From JAGGAG01 sp031402225 (lineage in GTDB: Bacteria; Gemmatimonadota; Gemmatimonadetes; Gemmatimonadales; GWC2-71-9), in assembly GCA_031402225.1 (NCBI GenBank), contig JANNSD010000037.1, positions 1 to 64,000 on the forward strand: DNA of 64,000 bases. Direction: 5' to 3'. Below the pieces are notes generated by a model that had not been told where the DNA came from, did not search any database, and saw only the letters and a list, made by a program, of their open reading frames with translations. Shown here piece after piece: positions 49,924 to 57,982 of the stretch. Made by a program: the position numbers and the translations under genes. Within the stretch, counting starts at the first letter, position 1, and each line of letters starts with the position of its first letter.

Positions 49924-51113
49924 AGGACCATCCGGGCGAGGAACAGGGGGTTGAGGACGGCGCGCGCCGGCAGCACGGCGCCGGTCACGCCTACCAGGGT
50001 GTCGGCCATGCCGCGGCGCCGGCCGATCCGTGCCACGGCGTGGTCGAACAGGCCCGGGACGGTCATGGAGTAGCCGATGAGCCGCTCCACCGCCCACTTG
50101 CCGGCGAACCGGCGCCAGCGTGCACGCCGGTAGCCAGCGAGGGCGCGGTCAATGGCGGCGGCGCTGCCTCGGGCCCCGCCCAATGTGCCTGCCACCAGTT
50201 CGGCGCCCACCAGCGCGGAGCAGATGCCCTCGCCGGTAAATGGGTCGAAGAAGTCGGCGGCGTCTCCCACCAGCAGCGCCCCCGGTACGGTGACCTGGCG
50301 CGCGCGCGCGGCAAACGGTCCGGTCACGAGCACCTCGCGCACGACGTGCCGCAACTGCACCCGGCCCCGCACCCCGGGAAAGCGCTCCAGTTCATCCATG
50401 AAGTATGCCTCCACCCGGCCCGCTGCGGGCGCCGCCCGATGCTGCGGCACCACCAGGGCGACGTTGGTCACGCCCCCGCCGATCGCGTTGAGACCGACAT
50501 ACCCCTGGCCGCTGACGTGCATCTCGGCGCGATCTGCCATGTCCGGCACGCCCGTGACATGCGCCACGAAGGCCATGCGGGCGGGCCATCCCAGGCGCTG
50601 TCCCCCGAGCGCGCGCGCTACCCGGGAGCGAAGACCATCCGCGCCGATGGTCAGTAACGCGCGGACGTGTCGGATATCGCCATCGCGGCCGCGGATGACC
50701 GCCCCGGCCACCCGGCCACCCTCGACGATGAGGCGCTCGAGCGACCTGGCCTCGCGTACCTCGACCCCGCGCGCCCGCGCGGCGCCGACCAGGGCATGGT
50801 CCAGCTCGCGGCGCGCGACAGACAAGCCCCGGCCTTCCGGAAAGCGGCCCACCAGCTGCGCACCGCGGGCGGCGGTGACGCTCGAGCCGCTGAGCCGCGC
50901 CGCGCCGGCGGCGCAGAGGGCGGCGGTGACGCCGAGTCGGTCGAGCACGCGCACCGTCTCGGGGCTCATGTACTCGGAGCAGGCCTTGTCGCGGGGAAAC
51001 ACCGCGCGATCGACGGCGAGCACGCGCCACCCTGCCTCGGCGAGGAAGGACGCCGTGGCACTGCCGGCCGGACCGGCGCCGACCACGAGCGCGTCCACGG
51101 CGAGGTCAGTCAA
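49920..51113 (-). CDS. FAD-dependent oxidoreductase, geranylgeranyl-reductase/halogenase-like
   Basis: Flavoprotein of 397 residues, TTG start at 51113. FAD motifs are ALVVGAGPAGSATASFLAEA, the GD motif LLTIGADGLRSRVARALG and LLVGDAADFFDPFTGEGICS. FPRDKACSEYMSPETVRVL is a characteristic N-terminal segment of the geranylgeranyl reductase and flavin halogenase/oxygenase group. It could hydroxylate, halogenate or reduce a polyketide or prenyl chain. It overlaps both the flavin reductase and the lipoprotein gene. Confidence 0.88.
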   Translation of the reverse strand: MTDLAVDALVVGAGPAGSATASFLAEAGWRVLAVDRAVFPRDKACSEYMSPETVRVLDRLGVTAALCAAGAARLSGSSVTAARGAQLVGRFPEGRGLSVARRELDHALVGAARARGVEVREARSLERLIVEGGRVAGAVIRGRDGDIRHVRALLTIGADGLRSRVARALGGQRLGWPARMAFVAHVTGVPDMADRAEMHVSGQGYVGLNAIGGGVTNVALVVPQHRAAPAAGRVEAYFMDELERFPGVRGRVQLRHVVREVLVTGPFAARARQVTVPGALLVGDAADFFDPFTGEGICSALVGAELVAGTLGGARGSAAAIDRALAGYRRARWRRFAGKWAVERLIGYSMTVPGLFDHAVARIGRRRGMADTLVGVTGAVLPARAVLNPLFLARMVL

Positions 51114-51603
51114 TGCGGACAAACTCGATGCCGCCCAGCACCAGCCGGCGCGGGTCGAAGTTCGCGTTGGTGAAGTCGAAGCGGACGTCAGCCACGGCGT
51201 CCGAATAGCGCACATACAGCACCGTACCGTCGGTGCGGAAGGTGCATTCACGCCGTGTCACCAGGGTCTGGTCGGCCACGACGCTGAAGGTCGCCACCTC
51301 CCGCGTACAGGCGCCGTCGGCCGAGAAGCGCCACCGCGTGACGATGCGCTGCAGGTCAGTGGGGAGGTTCTCGATCCAGACGTTCTCCCAGGTTCCGACC
51401 AGCGCTGCCGCGCCGGGACCCGAGGTGCCACCCCCACCGGAGCTCCCGGGATTGGAGTCAACTGACGGGATCGTGCCTGGGTCGACCGGCAGGGCTCCGC
51501 CGCAACCGCCGATCAGGAGGGAGCACAGCAGCGCCACGCCAGCCAGCCGGCCAGGGTGCCGGCGGCGGTGGTCACCGCGTTCACGCCATCGTTGGTAAGC
51601 CAT
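51106..51603 (-). CDS. Hypothetical lipoprotein
   Basis: I do not recognise this 165-residue protein. The start at 51603 is set by a GGAGG site 7 nt upstream. It has an Arg-rich n-region and a lipobox (ALLCSLLIGGC, Cys34), a Gly/Ser-rich linker (DSNPGSSGGGGTSGPG) and then a lipocalin-like beta domain (LVGTWENVWIENLPTDLQRI, FDPRRLVLGGIEFVRID). It overlaps the DUF92 gene by about 90 nt. The mature domain could bind a small hydrophobic ligand, but that is a guess. Confidence 0.7.
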   Translation of the reverse strand: MAYQRWRERGDHRRRHPGRLAGVALLCSLLIGGCGGALPVDPGTIPSVDSNPGSSGGGGTSGPGAAALVGTWENVWIENLPTDLQRIVTRWRFSADGACTREVATFSVVADQTLVTRRECTFRTDGTVLYVRYSDAVADVRFDFTNANFDPRRLVLGGIEFVRID

Positions 51604-52301
51604 GCCAGACCTCCGGTGCGCGTGGTCCGGGTGCCGCACCGGTGCACGCTCCATTCGCTGTCCACCCCACACGCCGGGCAGTGAAATCGCCCCTGCAGCG
51701 TGGCGCCCAGCACAGAATCCAGCGCCATGCCCGCCGTACCGATCGCAGTACCCCACAGCACCAGGAGTGGCCCACCGCCGGTGATGGCACCGGCAGCGCT
51801 TACCACGCCCGCCCCTGCAACGGCGGCAGCGGTGCCGAGCCACGTCATGCCCCCGTTGCTTCCGGCCCGAACGGGACGGCCGAAGAGCAGGCGTCTGGGG
51901 GTGGTGCGGCTCCGCGCACCAATCACGGTGGCCCAGGTGTCCGCTCCAGCCGAGGCGAGGCCACCCGTCACGACCCAGAGGGCGAGCGCCGGGTGGCGGG
52001 CGGAAAGTGCCGCCCCGAGCGCCGCGAAGCCGCCGTTGGCCAGGACCTGCCGAGCATCGCGGCGCTCGCCCTTGGCGTCCCCGCCGTCATTGCGATTCGC
52101 GCCGGCAATGCGGCCGATGGCGCTGCTCAGGATGAAGAATGCACCGAGCGCCGCTGCCCCGGGCCACCCGGCGCCCTCCAGGATAGCAAACCCGACGACG
52201 GCCGCGGTGGCCGCGCCCCCGCCGGTGAGCGCCTTCGCCGCCCACCCGCCGCCCGACAGCAGGACTGCCACCAGCGCCGCTCCCATCGGATCGGGACCCA
52301 T
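51513..52301 (-). CDS. DUF92 membrane protein, phytyl-phosphate-kinase-like
   Basis: Integral membrane protein of 262 residues, several Gly/Ala-rich helices. The DUF92 core is visible: AAALGAFFILSSAIGRIAGA, RQVLANGGFAALGAALSARH and SAGADTWATVIGARSRTTPR, where the Asp-containing segments match the polyprenol-kinase relatives (VTE6). It ends with a segment containing CPACGVDSEWSVHRCG (two CxxC-like pairs), perhaps a metal site. A TTG at 52337 is an alternative start. It is first in the minus-strand unit. Confidence 0.82.
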   Translation of the reverse strand: MGPDPMGAALVAVLLSGGGWAAKALTGGGAATAAVVGFAILEGAGWPGAAALGAFFILSSAIGRIAGANRNDGGDAKGERRDARQVLANGGFAALGAALSARHPALALWVVTGGLASAGADTWATVIGARSRTTPRRLLFGRPVRAGSNGGMTWLGTAAAVAGAGVVSAAGAITGGGPLLVLWGTAIGTAGMALDSVLGATLQGRFHCPACGVDSEWSVHRCGTRTTRTGGLAWLTNDGVNAVTTAAGTLAGWLAWRCCAPS

Positions 52302-52388
52302 CCAGCCAATGTCCCCGGGAGCGCTGGCCCGGCGCAAGCACCCCTAGAGGGCAGGGGTGGCCGTCGATTACTTTGTGATCGCCATCAC

Positions 52389-53018
52389 ATGACAGCCCGG
52401 TCCACTGTTCCCGCCCTGATTCCGCTCAGCCTGCTCCAGGCGCTGCGTAACCTCGACGCCCCTCTCGACGACGGGCTCGAGGAGCTTGCCAGCGAGATGG
52501 TGGCCAAGCGGTTCGGCCTGAGTGAAACCGTCGCCGCCCAGATCGAGCGCTACGAGGAGGCGGTCCAGCGGGGCGAGGAAGTGCCGCGCGACGAAGCGCT
52601 GGGGGTGCTCCGGCTGGTCGGGCGTCGCTCGGACGCGCAGCTCGCGTTCGCTGACGCTGGTCGGCGGGCGGCACGGCACGCCGCGAAGGCCGCCGGGCGG
52701 GGCGCGCGGACCCTGATCCGCGTTGCGCCCGGCGGCATGAGCCGGAGGATGGGCTTTCGCACCGCATCACGGGCGGCGGGCCGCACGGTCAGCGTCGAAC
52801 TGCGGAGCGCGGGGCGGGCAGTGGAAGCGCGGGTGCCGGACTCGCTCACCGTGGCCGCGATGCCCGATGGTGAGGCCTGCGGTTTCATCGGGTCGATGCT
52901 GGCCGAGCTGCTTCGGCTCCTCGCCGGCATGGAGGGCGCCATGACCCACGATCGGTGTAGTGCTCGCGGCGATGCGGTGTGTGTCTGGCATTGGGCCGAT
53001 GCGGAGGGATACCGATGA
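52389..53018 (+). CDS. V4R-domain protein
   Basis: Protein of 209 residues. The C-terminal third fits the V4R (4-vinyl reductase) ligand-binding domain: GEACGFIGSMLAELLRLLAG and RCSARGDAVCVWHWAD, with the Cys pattern of the fold. The first part is helical and Ala/Arg-rich, with VPALIPLSLLQALRNLDAPL. V4R domains bind hydrocarbons or tetrapyrroles in regulators and BchJ. Its stop overlaps the next gene's ATG (ATGA), so it is coupled to the peptidase. Confidence 0.72.
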   Translation: MTARSTVPALIPLSLLQALRNLDAPLDDGLEELASEMVAKRFGLSETVAAQIERYEEAVQRGEEVPRDEALGVLRLVGRRSDAQLAFADAGRRAARHAAKAAGRGARTLIRVAPGGMSRRMGFRTASRAAGRTVSVELRSAGRAVEARVPDSLTVAAMPDGEACGFIGSMLAELLRLLAGMEGAMTHDRCSARGDAVCVWHWADAEGYR

Positions 53019-54190
53019 CGCTGGTGACGCCCGACCGGACCGCCCTCGCGGCGGCTCTCGAACTGGCGAACGCCGATGGCTGGCTCCTGTACGACTTTCA
53101 GGGGGTCAACCCGGTGCTGGGCCAGGTGCTGGGCATTGGTGGCATGGGCAGCCGGCGACTGTTCGTGTACCTGCCACGCACCGGAGAGCCCGTTGCGGTG
53201 GCGCACCGGATCGAACTGCAGTCGGTGGCGGGGTTTCCCGGGCGGATCCTTCCGTACGCGCGGTGGGAGGAGCTGCATGATGCCCTCCGGAGCGTGGTGG
53301 CGGGGAAGCGGGTGGCGATGGAAGTTGCCGTCGACGATGCGGTGCCGTACCTCGACCGCGTGCCGAGCGGCGTGGTGCAGCTGCTCGCCAGGCTCGGCGC
53401 GACGGTGGTACCCTCGGCGGCGCTCGTGACCCGCTTCGCGTCCACCTGGAGTGCCGACGATCTCGCCGACCACCTTGCCGCGGCGGTGGTGCTGGCGCGG
53501 GTGGCGCAGGAGGCACTGCAGCGCGCGGTGGTGGCGGGCGGCAGTGGCCTCACCGAGAGCGCCTTGCAGCAGGAGGTGATCGACGCCATTCAGGCGGGTG
53601 GGCTCGTGTTCGATCATCCTCCTATTGTCGGGTTCGGGCCGAATGCTGCGAACCCGCACTATGAGCCGCGCGCGGGCGCCGACCGGACGCTGGCCAGGGA
53701 CGAGGTGGTGCTGCTCGACCTGTGGGGTGGTCGTCGACTGGGAGCGGTCCATGCCGACCAGACATGGATGGGCTTCAGCGGGTCGCGGCCGCCGGCGGAG
53801 GTGCAGCGCGTCTGGGAGGTGGTGCGGGATGCGCGGGATGCGGCCATCACGTTCGTACAGTCCGGCTGGTCGGCGGGCAGGTCGATATGCGGGTACGAGG
53901 TGGACCGGGTGGCGCGGGCGGTCATTACCGAGGCGGGGTACGGCGCGGCCTTCGTGCATCGGACCGGGCATTCGATCGACCACCGGCTCCACGGGTCGGG
54001 CCCTCACCTGGACGACTACGAGACCCATGACGACCGGCAACTCCTGACGGGCACAGGCTTTTCGGTTGAGCCCGGGGTGTACCTCGAGGGGCGGTTCGGG
54101 GTGCGCAGTGAAGTGAACATGTACCTGACGCCGGGCGCGGCGGTGGTAACCCCGGCGGGGCCCCAGCGGGAGTTGATGACTGGCAGGTGA
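53015..54190 (+). CDS. M24-family metallopeptidase (Xaa-Pro aminopeptidase-like)
   Basis: Aminopeptidase of 391 residues. The N-terminal creatinase-like half (ANADGWLLYDFQGVNPVLGQ) precedes the catalytic pita-bread half. All five metal ligands can be placed: Asp in VVLLDLWGGRRLGAVHADQT (two Asp), His in FVHRTGHSIDHRLHG, Glu in FSVEPGVYLEG and Glu in GVRSEVNMYL. The family cleaves after N-terminal X-Pro. The start overlaps the V4R gene by 4 nt. It has no signal peptide. Confidence 0.92.
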   Translation: MTLVTPDRTALAAALELANADGWLLYDFQGVNPVLGQVLGIGGMGSRRLFVYLPRTGEPVAVAHRIELQSVAGFPGRILPYARWEELHDALRSVVAGKRVAMEVAVDDAVPYLDRVPSGVVQLLARLGATVVPSAALVTRFASTWSADDLADHLAAAVVLARVAQEALQRAVVAGGSGLTESALQQEVIDAIQAGGLVFDHPPIVGFGPNAANPHYEPRAGADRTLARDEVVLLDLWGGRRLGAVHADQTWMGFSGSRPPAEVQRVWEVVRDARDAAITFVQSGWSAGRSICGYEVDRVARAVITEAGYGAAFVHRTGHSIDHRLHGSGPHLDDYETHDDRQLLTGTGFSVEPGVYLEGRFGVRSEVNMYLTPGAAVVTPAGPQRELMTGR

Positions 54191-54546
54191 GGCCGGGCTG
54201 GCGTCGCTGTCGCGTTCCTTGCCGCCTGTTTCCGGGTATCCGCCGGTGTTTCAGGCGGTTACGCGCCATCACCAAAAGGTCACGCTCGGCTCACCGTTGC
54301 TTGACAGCGGCGGTACCGCGCTTCATACTTGTCTCGCGCCGTCCCGGCCAGGACGGAGTTCCGTTGCACAACCCCAGCAGTCTCTCGACCCAAGGATGAA
54401 CGCTTCGCGCGCTAGCGTGGAGCAGCGCAGTGCGCCGCAGAGGCGTATTCGTGTTTCTTAGCGAATGCTCCGGAGCGCCCGCTCCAGCGGTGATCGCATT
54501 GATGAAGGCTTCAGCAGCGCGGTTTACGCCCAGGAGGAAGGCTTCT
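54191..54546 (+). other. Promoter-containing leader upstream of the TonB receptor
   Basis: This 356-nt gap holds the promoter listed separately at 54301-54329. The following 200-nt leader is G+C-rich and may fold, for example at ACGCT/AGCGT near 54400. I looked for cobalamin, TPP and c-di-GMP aptamer landmarks and saw none. Confidence 0.4.
54301..54329 (+). promoter_or_regulatory. Sigma70-type promoter for the surface-export operon
   Basis: A perfect -35 box TTGACA (54301-54306), 17-nt spacer and -10 box CATACT (54324-54329). Transcription would begin near 54336, leaving a leader of about 210 nt before the TonB receptor ATG. The -10 form xATACT is the same as in front of metF. Confidence 0.7.
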
Positions 54547-57500
54547 ATGACACAAAGCGGAGTCAGCGCCTTCGCCCGACTCGCAAGACAGTTTGCGTTG
54601 TCGGCAGTACTGTTGCTTGCAAGCGCGGGAGCGCTGGCGGCACAGACTGGTAAGATCGAAGGCAAAGTGCGGGATCAGGCGGGTGCGCCGATCCAGAGCG
54701 CCCAGGTATTCATTGTGGGCACGGCATTCAGTGCACTCACCAATGCTCAGGGCTACTACTTCATCAACAACGTTCCGGCGGGTACGGTCGCGATCCGGGG
54801 CGCGTTCATCGGTTTCAAGAAGACCGAGGTCGAGGGCATCAAGGTGCTCGCCGGCCAGACGGTCACGCAGGACATCCAGCTGGAGCGCGCGACGGTCACC
54901 CTCGACTCGCTCACGGTCACCACGGCCGCCAACGCGCTGGTGCCGCGCGACGAGGTTACTACCAAGCAGCGTATCGACGGCCAGTTCACGGAAAACCTGC
55001 CGGTTGACCGCGTCGGCCAGGTACTGCAGCTGCAGCCGGGTGTGGTGGCTGAGGGCGCCAACGGTGCCTTCATCTCGATTCGCGGCGGCCGCAACGACGA
55101 GGCGGCGTTCTACGTCGACGGCGTCTCGGTGCAGCCGGGCAACCGGGGCACCGGCTTTGTGTCTGCCGGCACCAACGCGTCCAACGCGACCAACGGTGAC
55201 GGTGGCGTGAGCGCGACCGGCGTCACCTTTGCGACCAACGGGTTCGAGGAAGTCTCGGTCACGACGGGCGCGGCGGCAGCACAGTACGGCAATGCGCAGT
55301 CCGGTATCGTCAACATCACCTCCCGTACTGGCGGCGGCAGGTTTGCCGGCGCGGTGCGCGCCGAATCCGACGCGATGTTCGGCAATACGCTCGGCATGGG
55401 GTTCAACCGGTTTGAGGGCACCTTGAGTGGCCCGCTGGGGCTCAAGGGCCTGAGCTTCAGTGCCAACGTGGTGGGCGAAGGCAACGAGTCGTTGCGATTC
55501 GGCAAGGGCCGGGAGGACTTCCCGCTCTTCGTCACCACGGGTGTGGACACGGTCGTGTCCAACGAGAATGCCGACGGCAGCTTCTCTGACGTGAACGTCA
55601 ACCAGTACTCGATTTACACCGGCGACTGCGACACGTTCTCGGGCAGCACCAACGCCGACATTTCCTCGAACAACGGTGAGGGGTGCAAGGGTGCGCGGGT
55701 GGCCAATTCGAGCTTCTCCGCGGGCCAGGTCGCCGGCAACATCAACTACTCGTATGGCAATGGTTCGCGGTTGCGCATTGGTGCCGCCGGCAGCCAGAAC
55801 CAGGGGAAGAACTTCAGCTACTTCAATACGCTCAACCCCGGCGTCGCCGCGAACCAGCAGACCGGCTTCCGCGCGCAGAACGCCGTGTACACCCTGAACT
55901 GGACGCAGAACCTGTCCAAGAACGCCCAGCGCGCCCTGGCGCTCGACGTGAACCTGTCCTACCAGACCGACCGGTTCATCCAGAGCCCCTTTGCTGATGG
56001 CGGCCCCGGCACCGGCACGCTGGGATTCTACTTCAGCCCGATCCCGCTGCAGTACAACTTCGACTTCCTCGATACCCGCTATGACGCTGACGGGAACGAG
56101 GCGGCCGGCGGGGAGTATTCGAAGCTCGATTGCTTTGTTCGCAACATCCAGTCATGCCTGGGCGCCATCGACCTGGGCGACGCCGACCAAGTGAACGCGC
56201 ACCAGCCCCAGGTCACCTTCCGCTCCAACCCGTACGGCCTGGCGCAGACCTTCCCGGATGGCGGTCTCGCCAGCGCCCGGCTCCAGTTGTACAAGGAAAA
56301 CCGGTACGTGGCGAACGCGACGCTCGACTGGCAGCTGGACCGGTACAACCGTATCCAGGTGGGCGGCGAGTACTTCAATTTCGACATGACCAGCTACTCC
56401 GCCTCTATTTCCAGCCAGGCGTTCTCGGATTACTGGGAGGAGAGCCCGACCCGGTACGCCGCGTTCATCCAGGATCGTCTGGATATCGGCGACGTCGTGG
56501 TGCAGCTCGGCATCCGGTACGACTACTTCAGCACCAACGCCAACCGGTGGCAGGGATTCCCGAGCATCTCGACCAACCCGGCCCTGGAGCCGGGCGAGGA
56601 TCCGACCAGCCTGTACGTGGCCGATGAGTCATTCGACTACATCAGCCCGCGGGTGCAGGTGGCCTTCCCGGTCACCGAGCGGACGAACTTCCGCCTGTCG
56701 TACGCCCAGTCGGTCCAGTCGCCCGACTTTGCCCTGACCTTCAGCGGCATCAACACCGACCTCAGCGTGACCAACACGAACAACGTGTATGGCCAGAATG
56801 TCGACTACGGCAAGTCCATCATCTTCGAGTTCGGCATCCAGCACGCCTTCAACGATGACATGGTCCTGGACATCTCGGCCTACAACCGGGACAACCTGGC
56901 CAACGCCGCCGGTCGCCTGGTGACGTCGTTCAACCCTGTGTTCCAGCAGAACCAGGACCTGCGCCTCATCACCAACTCCGACTTCGGCAACACCAAGGGC
57001 ATCGACCTGCGGCTCAACCGTCGTTTCGGGCAACTGTTCAACGGCACGCTCGGGTACAGCTTCCAGAGCGCCCAAAACACCGGTAACGACCCGTTCACCT
57101 ACCTGAACTTCGGTTCGCGCATCGTGAACCAGGTCACCGGCGGCAACCAGCCGCCCCCGCAGGCGATTGCGCCAGTGGCACTGTCGCGGCCGCACCAGCT
57201 GTCGGGCAGCTTCGGACTCACCTTCCCGAACGGGTGGAAGTCGGGGTCGACGGCGGGCACGATCTTCCAGAACGTGCAGGTCTTCGCGGTCTTCCGGTTC
57301 GCCAGCGGCACGGCGTACACTTCGTGCGGTAACCCGGACGGCAACCAGTCGGTGCTCTCGGGCCAGGTCTGCGGCCGCGGCGGCTTTACCAATGGGCTCA
57401 ACAACACGCGCCTGCCGGGCTTCAACCAGTTCGACATGCGCTTCGTGAAGGGCTTCAACTTCGGCCGGAGCAACCTGGCCTTCTACCTGGATGCCCGGAA

Positions 57501-57903
57501 CATCCTCGGCTTCACCAACACCCTGACGCAGTACGTGGTGACCAACAGCATCACCAGCGAGCTCGAGCAGGTTCAAAACTTCACGGCTGACAGCAGCCGC
57601 AATGCGCAGGAAGGCCTCGGGAACGGTGTTTATGACGAGGCCACCGGTGCCATGAACCTCACGTTTGGTGGTGCCGGTGCGGGTGGCTGTGCCGATTGGG
57701 TCAACGCCAGCAACGCCGCCTCGGTCCCGAACTGCGTCTACCTCTCGCGGGCCGAACAGCGGTACGGCAATGGCGACGGCATCTACTCGCTCCAGGAACA
57801 GCGGAACGCGTCGGACGCCCTGTACTTCTCCAACCAGGCCGCGCCCACGTTCTTCTACGGGCAGGGAACGGCACTGCGGCTCGGCGTGGAGTTCACTTTC
57901 TAA
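54547..57903 (+). CDS. TonB-dependent receptor with carboxypeptidase-regulatory domain (OmpA/SusC-like)
   Basis: Outer-membrane beta-barrel receptor of 1118 residues. The start at 54547 follows GGAGGAAG. A signal peptide ends near LLASAGALAAQTGK. The CarboxypepD_reg domain follows at about 35-110 (KIEGKVRDQAGAPIQSAQVF, TLTNAQGYYFINNVPAGTVA), then a plug domain (GAFISIRGGRNDEAAFYVDG, EVSVTTGAAAAQYGNAQSGI) and a long barrel ending in aromatic GTALRLGVEFTF. This layout is typical of FCB-group receptors and of Oar-like proteins. It would import a large or scarce ligand with TonB/ExbBD energy. Ligand unknown. Confidence 0.92.
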   Translation: MTQSGVSAFARLARQFALSAVLLLASAGALAAQTGKIEGKVRDQAGAPIQSAQVFIVGTAFSALTNAQGYYFINNVPAGTVAIRGAFIGFKKTEVEGIKVLAGQTVTQDIQLERATVTLDSLTVTTAANALVPRDEVTTKQRIDGQFTENLPVDRVGQVLQLQPGVVAEGANGAFISIRGGRNDEAAFYVDGVSVQPGNRGTGFVSAGTNASNATNGDGGVSATGVTFATNGFEEVSVTTGAAAAQYGNAQSGIVNITSRTGGGRFAGAVRAESDAMFGNTLGMGFNRFEGTLSGPLGLKGLSFSANVVGEGNESLRFGKGREDFPLFVTTGVDTVVSNENADGSFSDVNVNQYSIYTGDCDTFSGSTNADISSNNGEGCKGARVANSSFSAGQVAGNINYSYGNGSRLRIGAAGSQNQGKNFSYFNTLNPGVAANQQTGFRAQNAVYTLNWTQNLSKNAQRALALDVNLSYQTDRFIQSPFADGGPGTGTLGFYFSPIPLQYNFDFLDTRYDADGNEAAGGEYSKLDCFVRNIQSCLGAIDLGDADQVNAHQPQVTFRSNPYGLAQTFPDGGLASARLQLYKENRYVANATLDWQLDRYNRIQVGGEYFNFDMTSYSASISSQAFSDYWEESPTRYAAFIQDRLDIGDVVVQLGIRYDYFSTNANRWQGFPSISTNPALEPGEDPTSLYVADESFDYISPRVQVAFPVTERTNFRLSYAQSVQSPDFALTFSGINTDLSVTNTNNVYGQNVDYGKSIIFEFGIQHAFNDDMVLDISAYNRDNLANAAGRLVTSFNPVFQQNQDLRLITNSDFGNTKGIDLRLNRRFGQLFNGTLGYSFQSAQNTGNDPFTYLNFGSRIVNQVTGGNQPPPQAIAPVALSRPHQLSGSFGLTFPNGWKSGSTAGTIFQNVQVFAVFRFASGTAYTSCGNPDGNQSVLSGQVCGRGGFTNGLNNTRLPGFNQFDMRFVKGFNFGRSNLAFYLDARNILGFTNTLTQYVVTNSITSELEQVQNFTADSSRNAQEGLGNGVYDEATGAMNLTFGGAGAGGCADWVNASNAASVPNCVYLSRAEQRYGNGDGIYSLQEQRNASDALYFSNQAAPTFFYGQGTALRLGVEFTF

Positions 57904-57982
57904 CGTGGTGCATCTTCGGGCTCGGCCGAACCGCTGCAGGTTCGGTCGGGTCTGGTTGCGCTTCTACTCTGAGAGGACAGCA

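Noticed and set aside
54191..54546. Possible cobalamin riboswitch before the TonB receptor
   Set aside because: No B12-box or other aptamer landmark; only a sigma70-type promoter and a G+C-rich leader.
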